Positions 51,770-60,468 of a stretch of 64,000 nt of DNA are shown here, in pieces. Location of the stretch: the NCBI RefSeq assembly GCF_027920805.1, contig NZ_JANWOI010000001.1:124001-188000 (forward strand). The letters run 5' to 3'. The number at the start of each line of letters is the position of its first letter. Positions within the stretch are counted from its first letter, which is position 1. The notes under the pieces are model-generated. The model was given only the letters and a program-made list of their open reading frames with translations. It made no database searches and had not been told where the DNA came from. A program made the position numbers and the translations under genes. The stretch comes from Govania unica (GTDB lineage Bacteria > Pseudomonadota > Alphaproteobacteria > Sphingomonadales > Govanellaceae).

Positions 51770-53470
51770 ATGACTGCAGCGCCTGCCAAACTAACCTTGA
51801 AAACCGCCCTCGGGGGGGTTCGGCATGAATTTAAAATGGCCGGTGTCTTCAGCTTCTTCATCAATCTTTTGATGTTGGTGTCGCCGATCTTCATGTTGCA
51901 GGTCTATGACCGTGTGCTGACGAGCCGGAATGATCTGACGCTGGTGATGCTGACCTTGCTTGCGGTGGTTTTGCTTGGGGTCATGGCGGCGCTTGATGCC
52001 TTTCGCTCCAAGCTGCTGGTGCGGGTTTCGAAGCGCGTCGATAATCTCACCAACAATCTGTTGTTCGATGGCGTGTTCGCGGCGGCGGTGCTGCGGCCGG
52101 GGCTCGGCAGTGCGCAATATTTCCGCGACATGGACTCGGTGCGGCAATTCATGACCGGTGGCCCGGTCTTCGCCCTGTTCGACGGGCCTTGGGTGCCGAT
52201 TTATCTCTTGATCGTTTTTCTGATGCATCCCCTCCTTGGGCTGGTGGCGCTTTTCGGCGGGATCCTTATTTTCGCACTGGCCTGGTTGAATGATCGCGCC
52301 ACGCGCAGCGTGCTCAAGCAGGCGTCCGAACATGCCATGATGGCCAATGACGTGATCGAACGCTCGCTCCGGAATGCCGAGGTTTTGCGTGCCATGGGCA
52401 TGGGTGAGGGCATCCGCCGGGTGTGGCGGCGCTACCAGAACGAGGCGTTGATCCAGCAATGCATAGCGAGCGATCGCGCCGGGGTCATGGTGGCTGTCAG
52501 CAAGGCGGCACGGATGATTCTGCAGGTCCTGATGCTGGCCGCCGGAGCCTGGCTTGCGATCCGACAGTCGATCACACCGGGGATGATTGTCGCCTCCTCG
52601 ATCATTATGGGTCGCGGTCTTGCGCCTATCGAGCAGGCAATCGGCGGCTGGAAAAATTTTGTCGGCGCGCGCACGGCGTTCAATCGCCTGAATGCGCTCC
52701 TTCTGGCGGTGCCGGATGAGACGGAGCGCATGACCCTGCCGCGCCCCAAGGGAGCGCTTTCGGTGGACCGTGTCATCGCCGCCCCGCCGGGGGTCAAGTC
52801 GCCGGTCATCAAGGGCGTGAGTTTCGAGGTCGCGGCCGGAGAATCCATCGGCATCGTCGGGCCGAGTGCAGCGGGCAAGACCACGCTCGCGCGGTTGATT
52901 CTTGGGGTCTGGCCACCACGGGCGGGGTATATCCGGCTGGACGGCGCGGAAATCTATGGCTGGAACCGGGCCGAGCTTGGGCCTGCCATCGGCTATCTGC
53001 CGCAGGATGTGGAATTGTTCTCTGGCACCGTGGCCGAGAATATCGCCCGCTTTGGCGTGGCCGATCCGGATAAAGTGGTGAAAGCCGCTCGCGACGCCGG
53101 TGTGCATGACATGATCCTGGGTTTGGCCGATGGTTATGACAGCCAGATCGGTACGAGCGGCACCAATCTGTCGGCCGGACAGCGTCAGCGTGTCGGTCTC
53201 GCGCGGGCGCTGTATGGCGACCCAAGCTTTATTGTGCTCGATGAGCCGAACGCCAACCTCGACACCGATGGCGAAGCGGCTCTGGCGCAGGCGGTGCGGG
53301 CCTTGCGCGCCGACAAGCGTACGGTGATCGTCATCACCCATCGGAGCGCGGTGCTCGAGCAGATGGACAAGCTCATGGTTCTGAAAAACGGCCAGATCGC
53401 CGCCTTCGGGCCCTTGGCCGAGGTTATGGTGGCTTTGAACCCGGCCCCAGAGCCGGTGGGGGTTGCGTGA
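51770..53470 (+). CDS. Type I secretion permease/ATPase (PrtD-like ABC exporter)
   Basis: 566 aa, the PrtD length, without the C39 peptidase-like N-terminal domain. Six membrane helices occupy about 25-300 (VFSFFINLLMLVSPIFMLQV at the first). The ATPase has Walker A GPSAAGKT (364-371), Q-loop IGYLPQDVELFSG, signature LSAGQRQR (467-474) and Walker B FIVLDEPNANLD. It exports unfolded RTX-type proteins or lipoproteins across both membranes with an adaptor and TolC. The adaptor gene starts 1 nt after its stop. No RTX substrate or TolC gene is in the window. Confidence 0.93.
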   Translation: MTAAPAKLTLKTALGGVRHEFKMAGVFSFFINLLMLVSPIFMLQVYDRVLTSRNDLTLVMLTLLAVVLLGVMAALDAFRSKLLVRVSKRVDNLTNNLLFDGVFAAAVLRPGLGSAQYFRDMDSVRQFMTGGPVFALFDGPWVPIYLLIVFLMHPLLGLVALFGGILIFALAWLNDRATRSVLKQASEHAMMANDVIERSLRNAEVLRAMGMGEGIRRVWRRYQNEALIQQCIASDRAGVMVAVSKAARMILQVLMLAAGAWLAIRQSITPGMIVASSIIMGRGLAPIEQAIGGWKNFVGARTAFNRLNALLLAVPDETERMTLPRPKGALSVDRVIAAPPGVKSPVIKGVSFEVAAGESIGIVGPSAAGKTTLARLILGVWPPRAGYIRLDGAEIYGWNRAELGPAIGYLPQDVELFSGTVAENIARFGVADPDKVVKAARDAGVHDMILGLADGYDSQIGTSGTNLSAGQRQRVGLARALYGDPSFIVLDEPNANLDTDGEAALAQAVRALRADKRTVIVITHRSAVLEQMDKLMVLKNGQIAAFGPLAEVMVALNPAPEPVGVA

Positions 53471-53471
53471 G

Positions 53472-54857
53472 ATGAAAGCCCCATCGCTGTTTGCCCGCAT
53501 GAAGACCCGATTTCAGGATTTTCTCGCCGCGCCCGCTCTCGGCGCGCCGGATGTGACCGGCGGCGACGATCCCTATGCCGATACCCGGAGCCCGATCCGC
53601 ATCGGCCTGATCATTATTCTCGTGACCTTCGTTGGCCTTGGCGGTTGGGCAGCGTTCGCTCCGCTCAGTCAAGGGGCGGTGGCCTCGGGGAAATTGATCG
53701 TGGAATCCCAGCGCAAGGAAATTCAGCATTTCGAAGGCGGCATCGTCGCGAAAATCGCGGTCAAGGATGGCGACCGGGTGCGTCCGGGCGATGTGCTGGT
53801 TGAACTTGACGATACCCGGGCCCGCGCCCAGTTGCAGATCGTCGAAGGCCAGCTTGATGCTTACCGCGCTTTCGAAGCGCGCCTGACCGCCGAACGCGAT
53901 GGTCTGGAGGATGTGACCTTTCCCGCCGATCTCGAAGCCAAGGCCCAGAATAACGAGGAAGTGGCCAAGTCGCTTGGCGGTCAGCGCGACATGTTCACTG
54001 CCCGCAAGATGGCCATCAAAAGCCAGACCGACATTCTCGACAAGCGGGTGACCCAGTTGCGGGAAATGTCGAATGGCCTCCGGGCGCAGGTGCAGTCGAA
54101 ATCCGAACAGCTGCGGACTCTCGCCGACGAGATCAAAGGGCTTCAGGAACTTTATGCCAAGGGCTATGCCTCGAAATCCCGGTTGCTCGCCTTGCAACGG
54201 TCCGAGGCGGAGACCGCAGGCGAGCGCGGCAAATATCTGTCCGATATTGCAAGTTCCGACATGAAGGTCGGGGAAACCCGACTTGAAGTCATTCAGGTTC
54301 AGAAGAAGTTTGAGGAAGAGGTGGTGTCTGACCTCCGGACCACACAACAAAAAGTTTTGGATCTGACCGAACAATGGACCGCAGCCCGCGATGTGCTCAA
54401 TCGCACCCGGGTGCGCGCGCCGGTTGAGGGCATCATCGTTGGCCTCAAGCTTCATACGCTGGGCGGGGTGATCAACCCGGGCACACGCCTGCTTGAGATC
54501 GTGCCGCAGAACCGCAAGCTTCTGGTGCAGGCGAAAATCCAGACCCATGATATCGATCAGGTACAAATGGGCGCCGAGGCCGAGGTGCGCTTGCTGCCCT
54601 TCAAACAGCGCACCTTGCCGATCCTGGTTGGGCAGGTGACGGCGGTTTCAGCCGATACGCTTGAAGACGAGCGCACGGGTGAAAGCTATTACACCGCCAA
54701 TGTCGAAATATCCGAAGACCAGATCAAAAAGCTTGAGGGCCACAGGCTGGTGCCCGGCATGCCCGCCGATGTCATCATCAAGTCGGGCGAATATACCGTG
54801 CTGCAATATCTGCTCGGCCCTTTGACCGACAGCCTGGCCCGCGCGTTCAGGGGCTAG
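53472..54857 (+). CDS. Type I secretion membrane fusion protein (HlyD/PrtE family)
   Basis: 461 aa from the ATG at 53472. A single inner-membrane helix (IRIGLIIILVTFVGLGGWAA) follows a 40-residue cytoplasmic N-terminus. The periplasmic part has the first lipoyl half-motif (EGGIVAKIAVKDGDRVRPGD), long coiled-coil hairpin (about 120-300, Lys/Glu/Gln-rich), second lipoyl half (VRAPVEGIIVGLKLHTLGGV) and the beta-barrel domain with VRLLPFKQRTLPILVG. It links the ABC exporter to a TolC-type channel. The ending matches PrtE-type adaptors. Confidence 0.93.
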   Translation: MKAPSLFARMKTRFQDFLAAPALGAPDVTGGDDPYADTRSPIRIGLIIILVTFVGLGGWAAFAPLSQGAVASGKLIVESQRKEIQHFEGGIVAKIAVKDGDRVRPGDVLVELDDTRARAQLQIVEGQLDAYRAFEARLTAERDGLEDVTFPADLEAKAQNNEEVAKSLGGQRDMFTARKMAIKSQTDILDKRVTQLREMSNGLRAQVQSKSEQLRTLADEIKGLQELYAKGYASKSRLLALQRSEAETAGERGKYLSDIASSDMKVGETRLEVIQVQKKFEEEVVSDLRTTQQKVLDLTEQWTAARDVLNRTRVRAPVEGIIVGLKLHTLGGVINPGTRLLEIVPQNRKLLVQAKIQTHDIDQVQMGAEAEVRLLPFKQRTLPILVGQVTAVSADTLEDERTGESYYTANVEISEDQIKKLEGHRLVPGMPADVIIKSGEYTVLQYLLGPLTDSLARAFRG

Positions 54858-54870
54858 GGCCGGATCAGCC

Positions 54871-54972
54871 CGTCATTGCGAGGCGCAGCCAAAGCAATCC
54901 AGTCCCTCCGCTTGGCTCCGGTCTACCCATGGTCCTGGATCGCCACGCCGCTTATGCGGTTCGCGATGACGG
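54871..54972. repeat. Palindromic intergenic repeat, family B
   Basis: CGTCATTGCGAGGCGCAGCC... at the left and ...GGTTCGCGATGACGG at the right, with internal CAATCCAG and CTGGATCGCCACGCCG. It closes the type I secretion operon and precedes the end of the convergent binding-protein gene. Confidence 0.85.
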
Positions 54973-54990
54973 TTGAGGGTGGCGAAAGCC

Positions 54991-56166
54991 TCAGGGCTTG
55001 ATCGCGGTGATCAGGGGTTCAAAAGCTCCGTTATGGATGACCATGGGCCAGACCCGGTGGCTCGCCTGGAGATCTCGGGCGTCTAGGATCAGGGGCTCAT
55101 CCAGGCCGATATCGAAGCTGCCGAGACGGTGCATGGCGGTGATCAGGTCCTTGCGGGACGGCCTGGGTCCTGCCGCTCGCAGACCGGCGACCAGCACCCG
55201 TGCGGCGAGGTAGCCTTCAAGCGAGATGACCCCGGTCGTGACGCCGCCGCCATAGCGCGACATGGCGGCACGATAGCTGGTGACGGCGCGAAGGTTGCTG
55301 GTGACCGGCGGGACCACCTCGGTGACGATGACGCCCTGGCCTGTGTTCTTGAGGGCGTCCTTGAGCGCGGCGCTGCCGACGAAGGACAGATTGAGAAAAA
55401 TCGCCTTGGTGAACACCTGCCGGGCGAGGCGGATGAATTTGGCATTTGGTGCATAGGCGCCGACCATGATCACCGCCTTGATCGGACGATGTGCATCAAG
55501 AAGCGTGATCAGCGCATTTTCCACATCGAGCGTGCCGCGTTCATAGCGCCCGCGCGGCAGGCTCGCGCCATGCTGGAAGCCACGGGTCTCAAGGGCCCTG
55601 AGCGCGCCTGCGTAGCCGTCATTGCCGTAGCTGTCGTTCTGCGTGAAAAAGGCGATCTCCTCGGGGCGGATGCCGCGAGCAAGGATGACGTCGAGCATGG
55701 CGTCGGTTTCTTCGGCATAACTCGCGCGGAAATTGACGATCACGGGGTCACCGTCCACGGGCCTCAGGATTGATGCGCCGCTCATGGCCGCGAAAAAAAG
55801 AATGTCGTGGGCCCGGGCAATGGGAATGGTTTTGACCGCAGTGGGCGTGCCGACGCTGCCGATGATGCCCAGCACCTGATCCTGTTCGATCAGGGACAGA
55901 ATATTATGGGCGGCGGTCGGAGGGTCATAGGCATCGTCGCGCACGACAAGTTTCAGACGGCGGCCGTGAATGCCGCCCGTGGCATTGACCTCGGCGAAAT
56001 AACTTTCAATGCCGGCGCGCATGGAGCGGCCAAGATAGCTGACCGGCCCGCTGAGCGCCGCTGTCATGCCGATTTTCAAATCCCCGGCCCCGGCCATATC
56101 GCGTGCTGCAGCAGGCGCGATCCCAAGCAGGATGAAAAACATAAAAACAAGGCTGCGACAGACCAC
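54991..56166 (-). CDS. Branched-chain amino acid-type ABC substrate-binding protein
   Basis: About 391 aa from a GTG at 56166 with GCAGGAG eight nt upstream. This start gives a clean signal peptide (SLVFMFFILLGIAPAAA). The longer ATG frame to 56262 has 32 extra non-hydrophobic residues. The type I periplasmic-binding fold starts LKIGMTAALSGPVSYLGRSM with the usual GGIHGRRLKLVVRDDAYDP and LGIIGSVGTPTAVKTIPIA. Such proteins bind Leu/Ile/Val, amides or aromatic acids. No ABC permease or ATPase gene is adjacent; instead it is divergent from the Cache-ligand-gated channel gene (170-bp gap), which suggests a sensory role. Confidence 0.9.
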   Translation of the reverse strand: MVCRSLVFMFFILLGIAPAAARDMAGAGDLKIGMTAALSGPVSYLGRSMRAGIESYFAEVNATGGIHGRRLKLVVRDDAYDPPTAAHNILSLIEQDQVLGIIGSVGTPTAVKTIPIARAHDILFFAAMSGASILRPVDGDPVIVNFRASYAEETDAMLDVILARGIRPEEIAFFTQNDSYGNDGYAGALRALETRGFQHGASLPRGRYERGTLDVENALITLLDAHRPIKAVIMVGAYAPNAKFIRLARQVFTKAIFLNLSFVGSAALKDALKNTGQGVIVTEVVPPVTSNLRAVTSYRAAMSRYGGGVTTGVISLEGYLAARVLVAGLRAAGPRPSRKDLITAMHRLGSFDIGLDEPLILDARDLQASHRVWPMVIHNGAFEPLITAIKP

Positions 56167-56336
56167 GGGGGTAGCTCCTGCGATAGGGGATCCTTGATAT
56201 GAAAACCAGACGCGCGGCGGTCGGGGGACGTGACAGTCAGCTGTCGGTGAGGTCATCGCCATTCACAGCCTGCGCTGCAGGACGTCCGGTCTCTGGCAAC
56301 ATAAATGTTCAGGGCCCAAGGAAAGGACGTTCCGCC

Positions 56337-58427
56337 ATGACGGCTGAAGACCGATTGGTATGGCAGCGCAAATTTGTGCGCTGTTGCCTGGGCCTCGTGG
56401 CAGTGGTCATGGCGGCGTTGCTTTATTTCGGCATCGGTCTGTGGCAGGAGCGCGCGAATGCACGCAGCCAGCTGATACAGGAACAGGACCGGGTCAGCGA
56501 TGCCGCCAACAATAAGATCGCGGGCATCATGGCCGAAGTCGAAGCGGTGGCGCGCCTAGCGGCACGTGATGTGGCCGCGCTTCAATCTCATAAGGCGGAT
56601 ACCGAACACGTGATCGGGCGGCTGATTGCTCGCTATCCGGAGATCACCGCAATCGGTGTGGCGTTCGAGCCGTTTGCCTTCGATCCGGATTACCGGCTGG
56701 CGGGGCCTTTGGTCCTGCGCGAGGCCGGAGGCTTCCGCCAGGGGCGGATTGAAGTGGACTATGACTACACCGCGCCGACGGTCAGCTGGTATCACGAGGC
56801 GCTGCGGCAGGGGCAGGTCTGGGACAGCCCGCGTACGGACCCGGCCAATGGTGAAACCTATGTGGATTTCGCTTTGTCGGTGCAGCTTATGGGCGGTCAG
56901 CGTGCCGTGGTGCGGGTGACCTATCCCTTGTCCCGGATTGCGTCCGTGGTCACACATCTTGATCTTGGTCATCATGGCTACGGCGCACTTCTGGCGAAAG
57001 ACGGGCGCATTCTGGTGTCTCCCGGTCTCGACGATCAGACGGGTGGCGAGGCGAAGAGTTATGCCCGCGGTGACAACGCCAATTTCCTGAGCCAGATCAC
57101 CGGCTATAAAAGCCGCCTCGCCACGCGCAGCATTCGCGGGCCGGGATGGACGCTTGTGACCGTGCATAGCTGGCAGGATCTCCAGCTCGATTTCTCGGCC
57201 CGTTACCGGCGGATTTTGCTGCTGACCATGCTGGCGGTGGTGTTGCCGATTTTGCTTGGCGGGGCTCATATCGCCCATCGCGCCCATCTGGTTTCGACCG
57301 AGCAGGAAGGCAATGCGGTCGTGCGTCAGGCCTGGCGCTGGTCGTCGCTGGTGGCGCTTGGATTTGTCCTGGCCATCGCGGCCATCTGGGCGCTGACGCT
57401 TGAGACCAAGGGCTCGGTCCGTACCCATGGCCAGATGATCGCGGGGCTCGGGGCTCTGGATAGCTTCGAACGCCGGGTGCTGCGCCAAGCCCTCAAGGAG
57501 GAGCGTCAGCTGCCGGTTTTCATCCCGACCGGCGTATTCCTGCAATCCATCGAGTTCCTGTCCGCCAACAATCTCGTACTGACCGGCTATGTCTGGCAGC
57601 GCTATCCGAAGGGGTCGACCCTGGTGCGCGGCGTCACTCTGCCGGAAGCCGAGGAAGTCGATATGACCGAAGTGTTCCGTCAATATCGCGGGCAGGATGA
57701 AGTCATCGGCTGGCGCATTCGCGCGACCGTGCGTCAGGCGTTCAGCTATGAGCGCTTTCCGTTCGATCGGGAGGCCATCTGGCTCAGGTTCTGGCCGGCC
57801 GATATTGTCCATTCGGTGGTGTTGGTGCCGGATTTCTCCGCCTATCGCATGACCAATCCAAGCGCCTTGCCGGGCCTTGAGCGGACATTGTTCATCAGCG
57901 GATGGTCGGCCATCAAGAGCTTTTTCGAATATCGGCAGAATGGCTATAACAGCGATTTCGGCATCGATGCCGCCATGAGCCATGGGGGGCAGCAGGAACT
58001 GTATTTCAACGTGGAAATCGTGCGCAATTTTCTCGATCCCTTTGTCTCGCACATCACGCCGATTCTTCTGGTGCTGTTGCTGATTTTCGCCATGCAGATG
58101 ACGGTGACGCGTCATGCCGGACAAAAGGAGCTGCTCGGGTTCAACGCGGCGACCATCATCACCACCTGCGCGGCATTGTTTTTCGCGGTGCTGATTTCAC
58201 ATATCGAAGTCCGCGGTGCGATCTCCGCCACCAAGATCTTTTATGGTGAATATTTCTATCTCATCACCTATGCGGTGATCCTCGCGGCCTGCATCAATGC
58301 CATCCTGTTCACCTATGACACCTCGCTCAGATGGGTGCAGTACCGCGACAATCTCTTGGCCAAGATTCTCTATTGGCCGACGGTGATGGCGGCCATGTAT
58401 CTGGTCACATTCGTGATCTTTTACTGA
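56337..58427 (+). CDS. Cache sensor domain fused to a pentameric ligand-gated ion channel
   Basis: About 696 aa from the ATG at 56337 (AAGGA nine nt upstream; an in-frame ATG at 56199 adds 46 unlikely residues). TM1 (12-36), periplasmic double-Cache domain (about 37-289; VSWYHEALRQGQVWDSPRTD), TM2 (291-311), short basic cytoplasmic loop, TM3 (335-355), then a pLGIC extracellular beta-sandwich (about 356-569) with the Pro-loop ERFPFDREAIWLRFW (FPFD 474-477) and LFISGWSAIKSFFEY, then M1 (571-590), pore-lining M2 (600-621), M3 (635-659) and M4 (676-696). All four channel helices and the GLIC-like order are intact. The Cys pair of eukaryotic receptors is absent, as in bacteria. It may open a channel in response to a periplasmic ligand. 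Confidence 0.85.
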   Translation: MTAEDRLVWQRKFVRCCLGLVAVVMAALLYFGIGLWQERANARSQLIQEQDRVSDAANNKIAGIMAEVEAVARLAARDVAALQSHKADTEHVIGRLIARYPEITAIGVAFEPFAFDPDYRLAGPLVLREAGGFRQGRIEVDYDYTAPTVSWYHEALRQGQVWDSPRTDPANGETYVDFALSVQLMGGQRAVVRVTYPLSRIASVVTHLDLGHHGYGALLAKDGRILVSPGLDDQTGGEAKSYARGDNANFLSQITGYKSRLATRSIRGPGWTLVTVHSWQDLQLDFSARYRRILLLTMLAVVLPILLGGAHIAHRAHLVSTEQEGNAVVRQAWRWSSLVALGFVLAIAAIWALTLETKGSVRTHGQMIAGLGALDSFERRVLRQALKEERQLPVFIPTGVFLQSIEFLSANNLVLTGYVWQRYPKGSTLVRGVTLPEAEEVDMTEVFRQYRGQDEVIGWRIRATVRQAFSYERFPFDREAIWLRFWPADIVHSVVLVPDFSAYRMTNPSALPGLERTLFISGWSAIKSFFEYRQNGYNSDFGIDAAMSHGGQQELYFNVEIVRNFLDPFVSHITPILLVLLLIFAMQMTVTRHAGQKELLGFNAATIITTCAALFFAVLISHIEVRGAISATKIFYGEYFYLITYAVILAACINAILFTYDTSLRWVQYRDNLLAKILYWPTVMAAMYLVTFVIFY

Positions 58428-58435
58428 GGATCGGC

Positions 58436-58849
58436 TTAGCCGATGAACCAGGCGTCGGGTTTCGTAATGGGTTGTTCGTTCGAATAGGCGATCCAGCCCT
58501 TGATCAGGCGGATCACGACCCAAAGGAAAGTCAGGAAAAAGACCAGAAATCCGACGAGGAACCAGATAGTGGCCCAGCCAATGACGACAAACAGCAGGCC
58601 GATCCAGAAGGTCCGAATGAGCCAGGTGTAATGGCTTTCACGCCAGGTTCCCACAACTTCATCCCGCTTGAGATAAGCGATGATGACCCCGACAATGGCG
58701 CCACACCAGCCCGTGACCAGCCCGAGCAGAAAGGCCACATAGGTGAGCAGCAGCATATCGAGATTGCGGGCGAGCTCAGGGCCGCTCCGCTCTATGACGG
58801 GCTGTTGGCTCGGGCCGGTGTTTGGGGTTTCAGCTGTCGGCTCGGTCAT
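58436..58849 (-). CDS. DUF4870-like small membrane protein
   Basis: 137 aa. A 25-residue soluble Pro/Thr-rich N-terminus is followed by NLDMLLLTYVAFLLGLVTGW, then IVGVIIAYLKRDEVVGTWRE, SHYTWLIRTFWIGLLFVVIG, and VFFLTFLWVVIRLIKGWIAY, and ends DAWFIG. This layout (YxKRdev..tw..SHy.w..rTfwi) is that of DUF4870/YtfJ-type inner-membrane proteins of unknown function. It converges on the channel gene with 8 nt between stops. Confidence 0.75.
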   Translation of the reverse strand: MTEPTAETPNTGPSQQPVIERSGPELARNLDMLLLTYVAFLLGLVTGWCGAIVGVIIAYLKRDEVVGTWRESHYTWLIRTFWIGLLFVVIGWATIWFLVGFLVFFLTFLWVVIRLIKGWIAYSNEQPITKPDAWFIG

Positions 58850-59011
58850 GACTCAAGGTCTCCTCTGAAGTCCGCCCCTGATGAATTCCAGCCCGGACTT
58901 ACAAAAGCAACGGGTAACATCAAGCAGTCCCTATATATTACGCCATTTTGACCGCATGGCGTGAGCTTTGTTTCGAGAAAGCCAAGCGTTGCGGTGAGCG
59001 GCAAAGTCACC

Positions 59012-59047
59012 CATTATAGTGCTCTCGGGCATTATAGTCCGCTCGGG
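59012..59047. repeat. Two tandem 18-bp direct repeats upstream of the amidohydrolase gene
   Basis: CATTATAGTGCTCTCGGG (59012-59029) is directly followed by CATTATAGTCCGCTCGGG (59030-59047), 16 of 18 identical. Each unit carries TATAGT, a possible -10 hexamer, and the pair ends 47 bp before the M20 gene start. It could be a regulator site or a duplicated promoter element. Confidence 0.6.
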
Positions 59048-59093
59048 ATGTCAGGCGAAATATTGCTGTTGTTGGAAAAAGGGGGGAGTGCTC

Positions 59094-60434
59094 ATGAAAG
59101 CCATTGGATTGCGTGCAGGACGGGTGTCGTCATGGATGCTGACGGCGGGGACACTGCTGGGGCTTTTTGCCGGGGCGGCCAACGCCGACGGTCTTGACGA
59201 CAAAGTCACCAACGCGACCAAGGCCATAGAGAGCAAACTTGTTACCTGGCGTCGCGATATCCATCAGCATCCGGAACTTTCGAACCGGGAAGTCCGCACC
59301 GGCGCCCTTGTGGCCAAGCATCTGAAGGCCCTGAAGTTTGATGAGGTCAGAATCGATGTGGCCCATACCGGCGTGGTCGGGATTCTGAAGGGCGGCAAGC
59401 CCGGACCTGTGGTCGCCCTCCGTGCCGATATGGACGCGCTGCCGGTGACCGAACAGGTGGATCTGCCCTTCGCCTCCAAAGTCACCACCCAGTATAATGG
59501 CGAGACCGTGGGCGTCATGCATGCCTGTGGCCATGATGCCCATACGGCGATGCTGATGGGTGTGGCCGAGGTGCTTGCGGGCATGCGCGCGGACATTCCG
59601 GGCACCGTCATGTTCATCTTCCAGCCCGCCGAGGAAGGCGCTCCGGCCGGAGAAGAAGGCGGCGCGGCCCTGATGATGAAGCAAGGGCTGTTCAAGGGCA
59701 CGCAGAAACCCGCCGCCGTGTTCGGGCTCCATGTCTGGCCGGTGGAAGCCGGGACCATCGGCTATCGTCCGCGGGAAACCATGGCCGCCGCCGATGACCT
59801 CAAGATCGTGGTCCAGGGCCGTCAAACCCATGGCTCATCGCCCTGGTACGGGACCGATCCGATCACCGTGGCCGGACAGATCGTGATGGCGATCCAGACC
59901 ATTCCAAGCCGTCAGCTTGACATTACCCGGTCGCCGTCGGTGATCTCGATCGGCCGCATTACCGGTGGCGTGCGCGGCAATATCATTCCGGACAGCGTCG
60001 AAATGATCGGCACCATCCGCACCTTCGATCCGGGGGTGCGTGACGAACTGCTGAAACGGCTCGACCGCACGGTGACGCAGGTGGCCACAAGCGCCGGAGC
60101 CAGCGCCGAAATCATCCATTCAAGCTATGCCCCGGTCGTGTTCAACGATCCTGCCCTGACAGCGGCGAGCCTGCCCGCCTTGCGCCGTGCGGCGGGAGAC
60201 GACCGGGTGCTGGAAGTGCCCTTGATCATGGGGTCCGAGGATTTTGCTTTTTACGGCAAGGACGTCCCGAGCTTTTTCTTTTTTCTTGGCATCAACAAGG
60301 ATGGCGTGAAGACAGGCGAGGCGGCTGCCAATCATTCGCCTAAATTCTATGTCAATGAGGCAGCTCTGCCCGTCGGAGTGAAGGCATTGTCTTTTGCGGC
60401 GCTTGATTTCTTGCGGGGCGGAGGGGCGCAATAA
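59094..60434 (+). CDS. Secreted M20 family amidohydrolase (hippurate hydrolase/aminoacylase type)
   Basis: 446 aa from the ATG at 59094 (GGGGGAG upstream). A signal peptide (SSWMLTAGTLLGLFAGAANA) is followed by the M20D catalytic and lid domains. Metal site: HACGHDAHTAML and FQPAEEGAPAGEEGG (Glu pair), and the C-terminal IMGSEDFAFYGKDVP. VVALRADMDALPV and QGRQTHGSSPW are family marks. M20D enzymes cleave N-acyl amino acids or amides (hippurate, indoleacetyl amino acids). The export signal is unusual for this family and would place the activity in the periplasm. Confidence 0.9.
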   Translation: MKAIGLRAGRVSSWMLTAGTLLGLFAGAANADGLDDKVTNATKAIESKLVTWRRDIHQHPELSNREVRTGALVAKHLKALKFDEVRIDVAHTGVVGILKGGKPGPVVALRADMDALPVTEQVDLPFASKVTTQYNGETVGVMHACGHDAHTAMLMGVAEVLAGMRADIPGTVMFIFQPAEEGAPAGEEGGAALMMKQGLFKGTQKPAAVFGLHVWPVEAGTIGYRPRETMAAADDLKIVVQGRQTHGSSPWYGTDPITVAGQIVMAIQTIPSRQLDITRSPSVISIGRITGGVRGNIIPDSVEMIGTIRTFDPGVRDELLKRLDRTVTQVATSAGASAEIIHSSYAPVVFNDPALTAASLPALRRAAGDDRVLEVPLIMGSEDFAFYGKDVPSFFFFLGINKDGVKTGEAAANHSPKFYVNEAALPVGVKALSFAALDFLRGGGAQ

Positions 60435-60468
60435 GGCGCGATTTTTGCTGTAACTTGAGGCTGTTTTC

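Noticed and set aside
56556-58124. 522-codon open frame opposite the channel gene
   Set aside because: Antisense shadow of the Cache-pLGIC gene, no domain or start signal.
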